In this document: positions 22,699 to 34,962 of the stretch, one piece after another
Numbering within the stretch: the stretch's first letter is position 1
How the letters are laid out: every line of letters begins with the position of its first letter
Assembly (NCBI GenBank): GCA_032717465.1
Contig: CM064681.1
Coordinates: 15,968,691-16,032,690, forward strand
DNA from: Coenobita brevimanus
Lineage: Eukaryota; Arthropoda; Malacostraca; Decapoda; Coenobitidae
Direction: 5' to 3'
DNA: 64,000 nt
The notes under the pieces: model-generated
What the model saw: only the letters and a program-made list of their open reading frames with translations
Database searches by the model: none
Told to the model about the DNA's origin: nothing
Position numbers and translations under genes: made by a program

Positions 22699-25048
22699 TA
22701 TGCATGAGGCATATTTTCAAATCATGTTGGACGAGGAGAGCAGTGATTTAACCACATTCAGTGATGGAGTCACACTTTACAGATTTAGGCACTTACCATT
22801 CGGACTAAAATGTTCGCCAGCCATATTTTCCCAACGAATGCAAGACATTCTTACTCCATTGTTGATGCAAGGCTGGGTAAAGAACTATTTGGACGATTTA
22901 ATAATTTGGGCTGATGACTTCCCTATGTTGTTGAGTCGCTTACAGCAACTATTCACTTTACTCACACAGAATGGGGCCAAGCTAAATTTAAGCAAATGTA
23001 CTTTTGGGTTAAAAGAAGTAGCCTTTCTTGGCCATAAAATCTCAGCGGCCGGGAGTATGCCGGACCCAAAAAACATAGAGGCTATCAACAAAATGAAAAG
23101 ACCCACGAAAGTAAAAGAAGTCCAGAGATTCATTGGGATGTGCAGATTCTACCGAAAACACGTACCTTCATTTGCAAAAATAGCAGCTCCCCTTACTGAC
23201 TTAACAAGATCCAGAGTAGTGTTCGAATGGTCAGATGAGTGCCAATCTGCATTTGATCAATTAAAGTCGAGCTTAGTGAATGCGCCAGTATTGGTAACAG
23301 CAAACGTGACTCGACCATTCATTGTAACCACCGACGCGAGCAACACCCATATTGGTGTCATATTGAGCCAGATACAACCAGACAACTCCAACTTGCCTAT
23401 TGGTTACTTTTCCAAAAAGCTCAATTCTTGCGAGAGAAAATATTCCGCAACTGACAAAGAAGCATTGGCAGCCGTTCTCACATGCCGCAACTTCCTCCAT
23501 GACTTGTGGGGTTCTCACTTTATTATCTTGACAGACCATCAACCTCTTACCAGCATTTTTAAGCGAAAAACCAAATCCCCACATGTGAACCGATGGATTC
23601 TCGAGATGCATGAGTACGACTACAACGTGCAATATGTCAAGGGTAAATAATAATGTAGTCGCCGATCAGCTTTCTAGATCTGTCAGAGTGATATTCCACC
23701 AGTCAGAAACCAACTGGCTTGGATTTAGCCGAGACGAAATGAGGAATAAGCAGCGAGAAGAACCCATGTGGGATGAGTTAGCTAACTACTTGCGTAGTGA
23801 GAAGCTCCCTACTAAAAGACTACCGAAAGCCATGTTGAGCCAGTTTGCGTTGATTGACGAACTATTATATTTTGCTCAGGAAACAAATGATGGTAGCATC
23901 CAATATTGTTTGGTGATTCCTAAGTCATTAACAAAAGAAGCTATAAAACACGCTCATGAAATCTCAGGGCATCTAGGTCAGAAAAATCTATTAAGAAAGC
24001 AGAAGAACTATTGTATTGGCCAAATCTAAAAGTAGATGTATGCGAGTATGTGAAACAGTGTCCCACTTGTCAAAGATTCAAAGGTGAAACTGGGTTGCAG
24101 CAACCTTGGAAAGGTTTCCCGCCTGTAAGTAAACCATTGGAACGTATCGGGATCGACTTGACCGATATGGTTGCTGGAGCTCAGGGCTACTGATATGTCC
24201 TTACTGTGATAAATCACTACAGTAGGTTTGTGAAATATTATCCACTCAGAGACAAACATACACAACACATCATACACTGTCTTGGGCAATACTTCACTGA
24301 CTTTGGGACGCCATGAGGTATCGTCCTGGACAACGGCGGAGAGTTCACGAGAGGAGAGGTCAAGAAATTCTGCCGGAGGAACCAGGTGGACTTGTTCTAC
24401 GTCACTCCTTATCATCCCCAGGGAAATTCCACCACTGAAAGGATGCATAGGACTATGAAAACTATCTTAGCATCCCTCTGCAATGGACACCCCCTGCATT
24501 GGCCTCAGCTGCTCCAGTCGTGCCAAACCGTCATAAATCAAGCGGTACACTCGAGCACGGGACAACAGCCCTATTATGCCTTCTTACGCCATCCCCCTCG
24601 CCTCATTGGTACCTTATGGCATTCCGTGGACGCAGAGGAGGACGACCTAGCGATAGCACACACGCTCATCAAAAGTACCCACCACAAAATGACCAGGCGA
24701 TACCGGGAGGTGGCCAACAGGCGGAGGAGAGCGCAGAAGGTTGGAGTCAATAGCTTGATGTGGGCGAAAAAAGAGACCATACAGCCGGGTACCTGTAGGA
24801 AACTGAATGCCAAATGGGACGGCCCATATAAAGTGATCGAAGTGCTGCTAGATGGAAATGTTTATATCATTGAAAATGTATTTAGTGGCAAAAGAATACA
24901 AAGGGCTGCTGAAAAGGTAACACCATATTACGGTACCGAGGAATGGCTCTTAGAACCGTTGCAACAGGAGCTCGCCCTGGAGCCCAGAGATGAGCGATTA
25001 CCACCGCGAGTGAGGAATGCCCCTCGGAGGCTCATAGAGAAGTGTTAG
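22694..25048 (+). pseudogene. pol: RT (truncated)-RNase H-integrase, broken
   Basis: RT starts at motif A (DMHEAYFQI) and continues LPFGLKCSPAIFSQ and YLDDLIIW (YxDD catalytic). RNase H follows with TDASNTHIGVIL, KEALAAV and LTDHQPLTS. A one-base insertion at about 23650 interrupts KGK/NNVVADQLSR, and a one-base loss near 23998 interrupts the integrase zinc finger (HAHEISGHLG ... CPTCQRF). Integrase then has stops at 24191-24193 (GY*YVL) and about 24314-24316 (TP*GIV) but keeps the catalytic carboxylates (GIDLTD, LDNGGEF, ERMHRTM). The C-terminal ORF 24386-25048 is open and contains a KWDGPYKVIEVL GPY/F-like domain. RT-RH-INT order is standard gypsy. Confidence 0.92.
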
Positions 25049-25674
25049 CTAGAAAAGTATAGATAAGTGCATGAGACGAATATTGTGAAACACAAATGCT
25101 TAAAGTTATGTTCCAGGTGGACTCATCCCCGAGGAGAGGGTGTAAAAAGAAAAAGAGAGAAGAGTTCATGTTGGAACCGGGAAGTGCCTTACTTCGAGGG
25201 GAGTAATTAATCCCCTCACCTTACAGTTAGCACGGTTTGTGAGGTAGTGGAGTCTTCAGGACAGAATGAGCGCTCACCTTTGCGGGCGGAAAGCTGGAAA
25301 CAACAGAACAGAGTGAATGCGAATGCGAATGGAAGAGTGGAAGGAAGCGCCTCCCGTGGTGATCTCACTCTCGAGAGACCCTGTCAAGCTCAGGTGAGTG
25401 ACAAGCTATCCTCCAACACCTGAGGCTGACTGGGGCATAAATTCCCTCATAACATCACGTGTAAAGAGTGATCATACCTCCTAATGAAGTGAGTGAGCGA
25501 CCTTCTGAGGTACGCATCAGGTGTTTAATGTGGACTGACAGGTGCCACCGATTGTGGGGAAAGGTATTCCAATTCAAACTGTTCATAGCAGTTATAGGAG
25601 TAACAACATTCCATCCATGCACATGTCATAGATGATTGACTTGCGTAAAATTTGTCTTCCGAACGTGGGAGTCG
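25049..25674 (+). other. Untranslated 3' region of the gypsy element with polypurine tract
   Basis: No env-like ORF. GA-rich stretches occur (GAAAAAGAGAGAAGAG near 25147), and a short purine-rich GAACGTGGGAG precedes the 3' LTR at 25675, the likely plus-strand primer. Confidence 0.6.
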
Positions 25675-27306
25675 TGTAGTGCCACAAATTTAGTATTCAT
25701 GTATGTGTTTAGAGGTACTGTAATTTCTAAGTTAGATAGGGTGTAATCTGAATACTAGTCTATAAATTCCTGTCTTAAGTAGTAATTCATATGTTAATGA
25801 TTGATGTATGGTTAACTTTATTTTTATATGTATACATCTCTGAATCTATGCATGGGTGATGTAATTGTGAGTGTTGAGCTATGGGAATTCCTCTGTCTGG
25901 TAGAGTAATGAATCACAGATGCGTGCGGCCTTTCTCCTTGTTTATGCGTCGTTGTTGGGTGCCAAGTTTAAACCTTAAACAGAATAATAATGGGTATGCA
26001 ATTCTTTCTGCATCATAGTGTGAAATGCTTACTAATGAAGCTGCTAGAACCCAAATATGTAACATTAATAGTCAAAAAGGCCAAAATAATGTCATTTGTG
26101 AGGATCTAATAGTCCCGTTTGCCTTAGCCGTCACTAGATGTCATAAGCTACCCCAAACTCAAGGTGGGATAGTGGCAAATTCAGTATTTAAATTAAGTAA
26201 GGATTGAATCCCAAATTTTCCCCAATTCAATCAAAAGTCCTAACGTCATGTGTACACTACTATATAAATAGTGAAGAGAATTAAAACCCACCATATTGCA
26301 AAAACACAATCTCATTTGATCTAGCAGTGGCGTCTCTTGCGTGCCCGAGAGGCCCACTCGCTGCTCAGACATCGTGTGTAACAGACGTTGGTTCAGGTGA
26401 GCTGTCCACATTCCTCCTTCCCCCTTTTTTCCTTGTTTAATCCTTACTTGGCGTGAACCATATGAAGTAATGTTGTTAAAAGCTTAGCGTAGACTCACTG
26501 CTCAGACATCGTGTATAATAGACGCTGGTTCAGTCCACAGACACCGTGACGTCGGAGTGTGCACGAGGCCATCTCGTGGTATTGCCCATAGACTCGTCTT
26601 ACATACACACTTACACTACCCATGAATTATTTTATAAACTGAATGTAGTAGAAATGGTATTATTGATCTATCAGGTGAACTTCTTTTTTTGTAGATAAGG
26701 AATAGAAATTTGAGAAGTGATGTGATCATGTAACGGAAAGGCGAAATTCAAACTCATTAACCGTTTTCTTTCTCTTATGTTAATATGTTAGAGAATTAGG
26801 AGCATGGAAGGGAACTTAGTGGTTGTGAGCAAATATGTGATTTTTGAGTTGTTCCTCGAGGCTAAACAAGCCCTAGTGATTATGTATTTTTGGTGATTAT
26901 GCATTAATGATGATTATGAATTGTTAATAATTATGAATTGATAGTGATTGTGAATTATAGTGAACTGCATGATGAGATTATACTATACAGACGAAATAGA
27001 TTCCTCCGCTTTGGGAACGACGACCACATGTGGTACTGACTTAATCTCGACTCGGCCAAAAACTACAAACGCAACCAAAACTATCTTAATCAATTAACCT
27101 TTATCATACCAAGTCAAAACACCACCCCTGCCCCTTTTGTTTTACTGAAGTGAATTTTTCCATCAATCACAGAGGGGAGACTAAGTCGAGTACCATTTGT
27201 ATTATCAATGGGTAAGTTGAACAGAACCAACAACCGGTAAGACTATAAATCCTAACATTACAATGATGGAACAATAGTAGTGGGATTGTAAAATCCTGTC
27301 ATTACA
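25675..27306 (+). repeat. 3' LTR of the SGNH-gypsy element (1632 bp, internally deleted)
   Basis: Same start and end as the 5' LTR. Relative to the 5' LTR it lacks the equivalent of about 19940-20315 (about 376 bp); the junction at AGATTCC shows AGA microhomology. Otherwise only scattered substitutions and small indels. Confidence 0.9.
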
Positions 27307-27310
27307 CTGC
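27307..27310. repeat. Target-site duplication, right copy (CTGC) of the gypsy insertion
   Basis: Partner of 18604-18607. CTGC preserves the RTE reading frame (Ala-Val across the junction), so it is probably the unmutated copy. Confidence 0.6.
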
Positions 27311-27780
27311 GGTCTTTGACGGATACAGTTTTTTGTAAAATTCTTCAACTCTCTTCAGCATCTTATCTCTGCATTTAATGACTTCGCCGTTTTTTGTCTT
27401 TCAGTGATGTAATTTGTTGCTTTCCTAGTGCCATTTTACTCTGGACCTGTTTCAGACTTTTTCCTTTTTTGATGCTTACTTTGATCTGATCCATGTTTCC
27501 CTTTCTTTTTTTTTTCTCTTTGTCTTTTGATGATAAGCTTATTTAATTCCGCTCGTTCAATTTCATCTTTCTTTCTTTGTACTTTCATTTCCTTTCCCTT
27601 ATTCATAAGCTCGAGCTTCTTTTCAGAATACTTCTTGGCTTTCCTTGTATTAGGTTTTCCCACTACCTCTGCTGATTCTCTTAGCACTTATGTTAATCTT
27701 TCATTCAGCTGATCAGTGTCACATTCAGCGTTACGTAGAGCCTGAAATCTGTTCCTTATTTCCAACTGAAAGGCTGGTTT
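27307..27780 (-). pseudogene. RTE LINE, segment 2 of 3: linker between endonuclease and RT
   Basis: Minus-strand sequence carries FQLEIRNRFQAL, KPNTRKAKKYSEKKLELM and LNKLIIKRQRE, then runs on to DKMLKRVEEFYKKLY just before the gypsy insertion. These are the Lys/Glu-rich sequences that lie between endonuclease and RT in RTE proteins. Left and right neighbours of the same frame are at 18607 and 38692. The frame is broken at 27435 and at 27688. Confidence 0.85.
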
Positions 27781-28041
27781 CAGGGATGGCCCTAGGAGTA
27801 TGTGACTGGGGGGAGGGTAAGGGCAATTTTGACCAAATTGATCCATTTGGCGTTATGGTTTGACAACCTAAATAGATACAAACAAACCAAATTAATACCC
27901 CCCCCCCCTCCTTGCCACCATTCCGCGGATGAAGGGGGTCCAGGTCCAGTCACCTTGATTAATTACCATATGGTACTTGATTTTGGCTTAGATAATTCAC
28001 TTGACAGGAAGTAAGGAAACTAGAGTATTTTGTATTTTGTC

Positions 28042-28043
<2 letters not shown>

Positions 28044-28114
<71 letters not shown>
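28044..28114. repeat. (AT)n array, left of Gmr1-like copy A
   Basis: Pure AT dinucleotides; continues on the other side of the LTR element at 37785, so the element sits inside one array. Confidence 0.97.
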
Positions 28115-28117
<3 letters not shown>

Positions 28118-28905
28118 TAAAGAACAGAGAGAGATAATGAATACTTTAAGTGAGAATACTATAAATCACTACTGTCCCGTAAAGTTCCAGGTTCAAAACA
28201 AAAGAGTTAGGTAAAATTACAAGTTAAAGTTTAATGCTCAAACTAACAACTAAACATTCAGGACTCATAAGGATAATGTAATGGCAAAAAACAGGTTAAA
28301 TATATGGTTAACTGCAATAGCCTCTATTAACACGAAATTAGCATGAGTAAATTTATCTAAGTCAGCCCTGCTAAAATGAGAAAACCTGATAATGCTCAGT
28401 TAATGAGAGATATATTATTACAGATACAAAATATTATTAATAATGGCTGACACCAAAAACACATGAATCACAAAAACCTCACTAGGCCTACGAATTAACA
28501 CCGTATGCTATACAGTACAAGAAAAATGTAATAACACTTATACTCAAATTACACAGCTGCTAGATGGTTGGAGACTTCCTGAGCACTCACAAAAATAATA
28601 ACAACTGTACAGGGGAGGACAGAGATGTGAACAAAATGAGGAGTAGATCTAAGTGGCAATTAATGCAGAGACTGAGCTCATTATATAGGGGCCGGCAGAG
28701 CTCGATACACCCTGTAAGAAGGACGCGCAAATGAAGCTATAGGGGACAAAGAGTTGACAATCCTGCTCTGAACAACAGAAAGAACGACTTACTCTACTAT
28801 AAGGATAGAAGGGGGGAGTGAGGTAGAACACGCTCGTGATCAAACATGCAGCATACTGTACGTTAGAATTATACAAAGGATGATGAAATCATAGGCTATG
28901 TAACA
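28115..28905 (-). repeat. 3' LTR of Gmr1-like copy A
   Basis: Minus-strand start TGTTACATAGCC at 28905. The far end is slightly decayed (TTTTAAAGAACAG where TGTTACGGAACAG is expected). Contains the TATATAA promoter motif near 28680. Confidence 0.92.
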
Positions 28906-28965
28906 CCTCCCCACAAAAAAAAGAAATTTACAAAGGAAATTTCTTATTACTCTAAAACAATCTGT

Positions 28966-29733
28966 CTAAAGTCTAGATAAGCAATCTGCAATAACATTTT
29001 CTTTCCCCTTGACATGTTGTATGTCTAATGAATACTCCTGAAGAAGTAGACTCCATCCTGTCAATCTCTGATTTTTATCTTTAAACTTACTAAGGAATTT
29101 CAGTGGGTTATGATCGGTATAAATGACTATGGGGTCAAAACCAGAACACAAACAAAATGAAAAATGCTGTAAACCCAAAATCAAGGCCAAAAACTCTTTC
29201 TCAATAGTTGAGTAGTTCTTTTGAGGTGGAGTGAACTTCTTACTGTAATAAGATACAGGGTGATCAATACCCTGATTATCCTCTTGCAGCAAAACAGCCC
29301 CAGCTCCTGTATCACTTGCATCAACAGCCATCTTAAAAGGCTTAACAAAATTTGAAGAAGCGAGCACTGGCTGACTTAATAGGATAGCTTTAAGTTTGCT
29401 GAAAGAGGATTCACAGTTATCGGTCCAGACAAATTTAACTCCCTTTTTCAGTAGGTCTGTAAGTGGTGATACAAGAATTGAAAAGTTAAGAACAAATCTC
29501 CTGTAATAACCTACCATTCCCAAAAATCTTTGTAGCTCTTTCCTACTTTTAGGTCTGGGAAGATCACTTATAACCTGAACCTTAGCTCCTGGTGGTGCAA
29601 CATGTCCATCACCAATTACGTACCCAAGGTACTGAACTTTAGCTTGACCAAACTCACACTTTGATAAATTAGCTACAAGATTAGCCTGAACCAAACGCTC
29701 AAGAAATTTACTGACATGGCATAGGTGATCTTT
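28966..29733 (-). pseudogene. Copy A: RT C-terminus and RNase H
   Basis: Same frame as the ORF ending at 29734, separated by one TGA (29734-29736, SDN*KDH, where Trp is expected). RT thumb/connection has KCEFGQAKVQYLGYVI and RKELQRFLGMVGYYRRF. RNase H has AVDASDTGAGAVLLQ, STIEKEFLALILGLQ and YTDHNPLKFL with its acidic residues present. It ends at ENVIADCLSRL then a stop about 60 bp before the 3' LTR. RNase H at the very end of pol is consistent with integrase lying upstream. Confidence 0.92.
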
Positions 29734-31033
29734 TCAGTTGTCACTGAAGATTAATACATCATCAATATAAACAACACACCCTGCCAAACCCTCTGTTACA
29801 ACATTCGTGAGCTTCTGAAAAGTGGCTGGTGCATTCTTCATACCATATTGCATTACAGAACATGCAAAACTCTTTCCTAGTGTTACAAAACATGAGATCT
29901 CCCTAGCACGTTCAGTCATAGGTACTTGCCAGTATCCCTTTAACAAATCAAACTTACTTACGTACCTAGCCTTTCCAATCTTGTCTATGCAATCTTCCAT
30001 GCGAGGGAGAGGGTAAGTGTCTGTTTTGGTTATCTGATTAACACATCTGTAGTCGATGCAAAGCCGCTGTGACCCACCTGGCTTAGGAACTAGAGTGACA
30101 GGAGAACTCCACTCACTCTGACAGGGCTCAATCATCTTGTGGTCCAACAGGTAGCCAAGCTCCTTCTGGATGAGAGGAACTTTCACTGGGTTCACACGGT
30201 ATGGAGGCAGTTTAATTGGCTTTGCGTCTCCAACATCGACATCATGCATCAACACAGTGGTTCTTCCTGGAGTGGCACGGAACACTTGCGGGTACTCCTG
30301 CAGTAATGCCGAAAACTCCTGTCTTTCCTCGGGAGCTAGATGAGAAAGCTTAGTCTGGAGATTATTCATGATATCAGGATCCTTCCCCAAACTATCACTC
30401 AGGCTCATGCTGCATGGGAGAACTTCACTTGCAGACTCGGGTGGAACAGCAGCAGTGCAGACTGGGTTATTTTCGTCCCGTCTGTGATATAACTTTAGCA
30501 TGTTGATGTGACAAAGTTGCTTGTTCTTTCTACGATCTGATGTGGCGATGACATAGTTGACATCACTGAGTTTCTTCTTCACGAAATAAGGACCACAAAA
30601 CTTGGCTTGAAGAGGTTGCCCATGCATCGGTAGCAGAATCAAAACCTGATCTCCTGGCTGAAAGTGGCGTAACCTGGACTTCTTATCATACCAAGTCTTC
30701 ATCTTCTCCTGAGCAGCTCCTAAATTCTCTCTTGCATGCTGTAAAGCAGTGGACAGCCGTTCTTTGAACTTCATCACATACTCCAGCAGGTTGACGTCAT
30801 CTTCCTCCGACAGCCAGCATTCCTTGAGTAGCTTAAGGGGTCCTCTTAATTCATGGCCAAACAGTAGTTCAAAGGGTGAGAAGTCCAGTGATTCATTTGG
30901 AGATTCTCTTGCGGCAAGTACAACGAATGGAAGACCTTTATTCCAGTCTTTCTGATGTTCGAAACAGTATTTCTTGAGCATCGATTTGAGTGTTTGATGA
31001 TATCTCTCCAACGCTCCTTGGGTCTGGGGATGG
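29734..31033 (-). pseudogene. Copy A: integrase C-terminus fused to RT N-terminus in one frame
   Basis: The minus-strand frame from 31033 reads HPQTQGALERYHQTL (the Glu of the DDE triad), SPFELLFGHELRGPL, then a GPY/F module (FCGPYFVKKKLSDVNYVI), a linker of about 100 residues, and without interruption the RT: PYRVNPVKVPLIQKELGYLL, EWSSPVTLVPKPGGSQRLC, FDLLKGYWQVPM (motif A), MQYGMKNAPATFQ (motif B) and VYIDDVLIF (YIDD, motif C). This single open frame is direct proof of INT-then-RT order. It is cut at 31033 by a Jockey insertion; the upstream half of integrase is at 34368-34941. Confidence 0.95.
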
Positions 31034-34000
31034 TAAGAACTTCACTTATGGGAGTAGACTGCAGCACCAGTCGAGCAGGGCAGTACCCCCGAGGTGGATG
31101 GAAAGCTGATGACAGGGAGTGCTGGAGCTCTCGTTTCATCAGCCCTCAGGACTAGTTCCTGACCATCCCCCTTTGCTGAACTTTTTCAGTGTCTCAGTTA
31201 CACAGAGAGTAGGCCAGCATGCTCTCCAGTACAAATTTCTCTAACTATCTTCACCAAACTACATGCACAGTACACACTACACTTCCTATTCAAAATTCAA
31301 CAAAAATGGCGTCGATTAATCAAGCCTCGGAGTCCCCAGGGGGGGGGGACCATAAATGCCCCCGCCATCTGCCCCTCTCCCGGTGACGAATCGAGGTGCC
31401 TGGAACCACTTTCTGACTCTCTTCTTCTTCATTTCTGCAACATTCGCGGCCTTTCCTCTAACTTTCGCTCTGTTGAGCACCACCTCTCCTCCTGTGAACC
31501 TCACCTTCTTTTTCTGACGGAGACTCAGCTGTCTGAGGCAACTGACAGCAAACCCTTTTCTGTATCCTCCTACTTTCTCTATACTCATTTCAAAGCCAAA
31601 GGTGGCTGTTGTGTATACATACGCAACGACTTATCTTGCTCTCGTGTTCATGAACTTGATTCTTCTGAATTCTCCACACTCTGGCTTCGGCTTTCCTGTC
31701 ATTCTCTGACTAAATATATCTGTGCTGTGTACTTATCCCCTAATTCTACTGACTATCAAAAATTCTTCGACTATCTTACTTCTACGATGGAACACATTCT
31801 GTCCATTTCTCTTTTCTCTGAAATCTCCATTCTTGGAGATATCAATGTTCACCACCACCTTTGGCTCTCCTCTCCTTTCACAGATCCACCTCGTGAACAA
31901 GCCTACATCTTTTCTATCCTTAATGACCTAGAGCAGCTTGTACAGCACCCTACCCGTATCCCTGACCGCCTTGGAGAGTGCTCCAACATACTTGACCTCT
32001 TCCTCACAACTAATCCTTCTGCTTACTCTGCTAATCTTTTCTCTCCATTGGGCTCCTCCGATCACAACCTTATTACCTTAACCTGTCCTATCACTCCGGT
32101 ACGACCTGTGGACCCTCCAGGGAAACGTCGTCTGTGGCATTTTGGAGCTGCGAACTGGGAGGCCCTCAGGCAGTACTTCTTTGATTTTCCCTGGAATGAT
32201 TATTGCTTCCATGGCCGTGAGCCATCTGAGTGTGCCTTGCGCATTTCGGAGGTTATTCTCTCGGGCATGGAAGCATACATTCCTTTCTCATATCCTTTGA
32301 CTAATGCAAGAAAGCCTTGGTTTAATCACGCTTGTTCTAATGCTGTCCGCAACAAGGAGAAGGCCTACAAAGGGTACCGGAGCCAACCCACCCCTGAATC
32401 ACATCATCTTTACGTTTCTGCCCGGAATGGTGCTAAGTCTGTTCTTCGCTCTACTAAACATAATTTCATCCATACTAAATGCTCTCAACTCTCCAACTCG
32501 AATTCTTCCCGCTCCTTCTGGCACCTTGCCAAAATTCTTTCTAACAACTTTACCTCATCATCCTTCCCTCCTCTTTTCTACTCTGATGGTTCTGTAGCTA
32601 TTTCTTCTACTGATAAAGCAGATCTCTTCGCACAGACTTTCCCCTCCAATTCCACCTTAGATGATTCTGGTGCTGTTCCTCCATCACTTTCCCCCTCTGA
32701 CTTCCTCATGGCTGACATTAAAATTTCTTCAGTTGATGTATTTTCTGCCATCACTGGCCTCAGTACTAACAAGGCATATGGGCCTGATGGGGTCCCTCCT
32801 GTTGTTCTCAAGAACTGTGCTTCTGTGCTTACACCCTGCCTAGGCAAACTCTTTCGCCTTTGTCTGTCAACTTGTACCTTTCCTTCTTGCTGGAAGTTTG
32901 CTCTCATTCAGCCAGTCCCAAAGAAGGGTGACCACTCCCAACCCTCCAACTATCGTCCAATTGCTTTAATGTCCTGTATTTTAAAAGTTTTTGAGTCAAT
33001 TCTTAATAGAAAAATTTTAAGGCATCTTTCCTATCACAACCTTCTTTCCGATCGTCAGTATGGGTTCCGTCAGGGACGCTCCACTGGCGATCTTCTCACC
33101 TACCTTTCAGACTCCTGGTCATCCTCCTTTCGGGACTTTGGCGAAAGCTTTGCCATTGCACTTGACATCTCAAAGGCTTTCGATCGTGTCGGCATAAATC
33201 TTTAATTTCCAAACTGCCCTCCTACGGTTTCTATCCTTCTATCTGTGCCTTCATCGCTAGCTTCCTTTCTGGTCGTTCTATAGCCGCTGTTGTAGACGGC
33301 CATCGTTCTTCTCCTAGATCCATCAACAGTGGTGTTCCTCAGGGCTCTGTCCTATCACGAACTCTCTTCCTTTTATTCATCAATGATCTTCTAAGCTGTA
33401 CATCTAACTTTATCCACTCATACGCTGATGACTCCACCCTTCACCTTTCCATGCGGTTCCCACAACGCCCATCTCAACAGTTACTTCAACAAACAAGGGA
33501 TGAGGCTATGGCACACCTAATGTCTGACTTGGCTCGTATCTCTGACTGGGGTAAAAATAATATGGTTGTCTTTAATGCATCTAAGACTCAGTTCTTACAC
33601 CTATCAACCCGACAAAATCTTCCACAGGTATACCCATTAATGTTTAATAATATTCAGCTTAATCCTGCATCATCCTTGAACATGCTTGGGGTTTCATTTA
33701 CTCGGGACTTATCTTGGAAAGATCATATTACATCTCTTGTAAAATCTGCTTCCAAGAGATTGGGTGTGCTAAGCCGACTCCGCTCTTTCTTTACCCCTGC
33801 ACAATTGTTGACTCTATACAGGGGTTTTATCCGCCCCTGTGTGGAGTACAACTCTCATGTGTGGGGAGGCTCCCCACATACAGTTCTTCTCAATAGGGTG
33901 GAGTCAAAGGCTTTTCGTCTCATTAACTCTCTTCCTCTTACTGACTCCCTTCAACCTCTGTCTCTTCGCCGCACTGTTGCATCTTTATCTCTTTTCTATC

Positions 34001-34367
34001 GCTACTTTAATGGTCACTGCTCCTCTGAACTGTCTGCTTGCATTCCTCCATCTCTACGACGGGCGCGTAGCACCCGTCTGGCAGCAAATTCTCATCCCTT
34101 TTCTGTCCAACTCTCTAATGCAAGAGTTAACCGTTACTCCCAGTCTTTCATTTATGCAACAGGTTAGCTCTGGAACTGTCTCCCTCTATCTGTATTTCCT
34201 GCTGCCTATGATCTCCAGTCTTTCAAACGCAGTGTGTCCAGGCATCTCAAAATGATCGGATCTTGAATTTGGCTCTCTATTGTATTTTGTTTTTCTCTTG
34301 GAGGGAACTGTTACTGCGGGCTCATGGCCTTTGGTTCCTTCTTCCTCACATAAAAAAAAAAAAAAAG
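31034..34367 (+). mobile_element. Jockey-like LINE, near full length, inactivated, inserted in the integrase of copy A
   Basis: Shares its sequence from 31149 onward with the intact element at 51527-54741 and ends with A14 at 34353-34366. The ORF start (31219) is conserved, but a G10 run at 31339-31348 (G9 in the intact copy) shifts the frame, a one-base loss near 33190 shifts it again after KAFDRV, and TAG at 34165-34167 truncates the C-terminus. The segment 31149-31218 is shared 5' UTR; 31034-31148 is extra leader not present in the 51527 copy. Comparison with copy B shows insertion between GGTAAG and CTGAAG of the integrase gene. Any target duplication is at most 3 bp. Confidence 0.92.
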
Positions 34368-34941
34368 CTGAAGACGTGATCTGGGTGATGCCCAACTCTT
34401 TCAGAGACTGCTTGAAAACATTTGACATGAAATTACTTCCCCGGTCTCACTGTACCTTCTTGGGCAGACCAAACTTTCTGAAGAACCCTAGCATTTCCTT
34501 AACCACGTTCTTCGCTGAGATATTTCTAAGTGGAATGGCTTCAGGATAACGAGTAGCCATATCAATCAGGGTCAACACATAAGAAAATCCTGAAGAAGTC
34601 TTAGGAAGAGGGCCCACAATATCCACCAACACACGGGTGAATGGCGCCTCAAAAGGAGGAATGGGAATTAGAGGTGCAACCTTTTCGGTCTGATTACACT
34701 TCCCCACAACTTGACAGGTGTGACAAGACTTACAATACCAGGAAACATCCCTAAAGATACCTGGCCAGTAGAAGTGTTTCAAAACGCATGCCACAGTCTT
34801 CCTCACTCCAAGATGTCCTGCCAAACTGGAATCATGAGCCACTCTAATGATATCCTGCCTACAAACACGAGGGATGACAACATGATGTACAACCTCCCAT
34901 TCACAGTCGGCTGATGCAGTTGGGGGTCTCCACTTCCTCAT
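34368..34941 (-). pseudogene. Copy A: integrase zinc finger and catalytic core
   Basis: Minus-strand HHCC finger: AHDSSLAGHLGVRKT and FYWPGIFRDV with CKSCHTC. Catalytic core: VDIVGPLPKTSSGFSYVLTLIDMATRYPEAI (first Asp) and DRGSNF (second Asp), the latter preceded by a TGA at about 34446-34448 replacing the Ser codon seen in copy B. The third acidic residue lies beyond the Jockey insertion at 31033. In an intact copy it would integrate cDNA. Confidence 0.93.
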
Positions 34942-34962
34942 AAGTACTCCTGACTTTATATA

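Larger units (their letters stand above)
18608..27306 (+). mobile_element. Ty3/gypsy LTR retrotransposon with SGNH-hydrolase-like leader ORF
   Basis: An 8.7-kb element bounded by LTRs opening TGTAGTG and closing CATTACA. Order: 5' LTR 18608-20621, PBS region, SGNH-like ORF 20712-21236, gag 21319-22482, PR 22483-22698, truncated RT-RNase H-INT to 25048, untranslated 3' region, 3' LTR 25675-27306. The order RT-RH-INT is that of Ty3/gypsy. It sits inside the RTE LINE. An internal deletion between PR and RT, two frameshifts and two nonsense codons in INT make this copy defective. LTRs are still very similar apart from one 376-bp deletion in the 3' LTR, so insertion was probably not ancient. Confidence 0.9.

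Noticed and set aside
25049..25674. Search for an env-like ORF between integrase and the 3' LTR
   Set aside because: Only short frames; no signal peptide or membrane segment.
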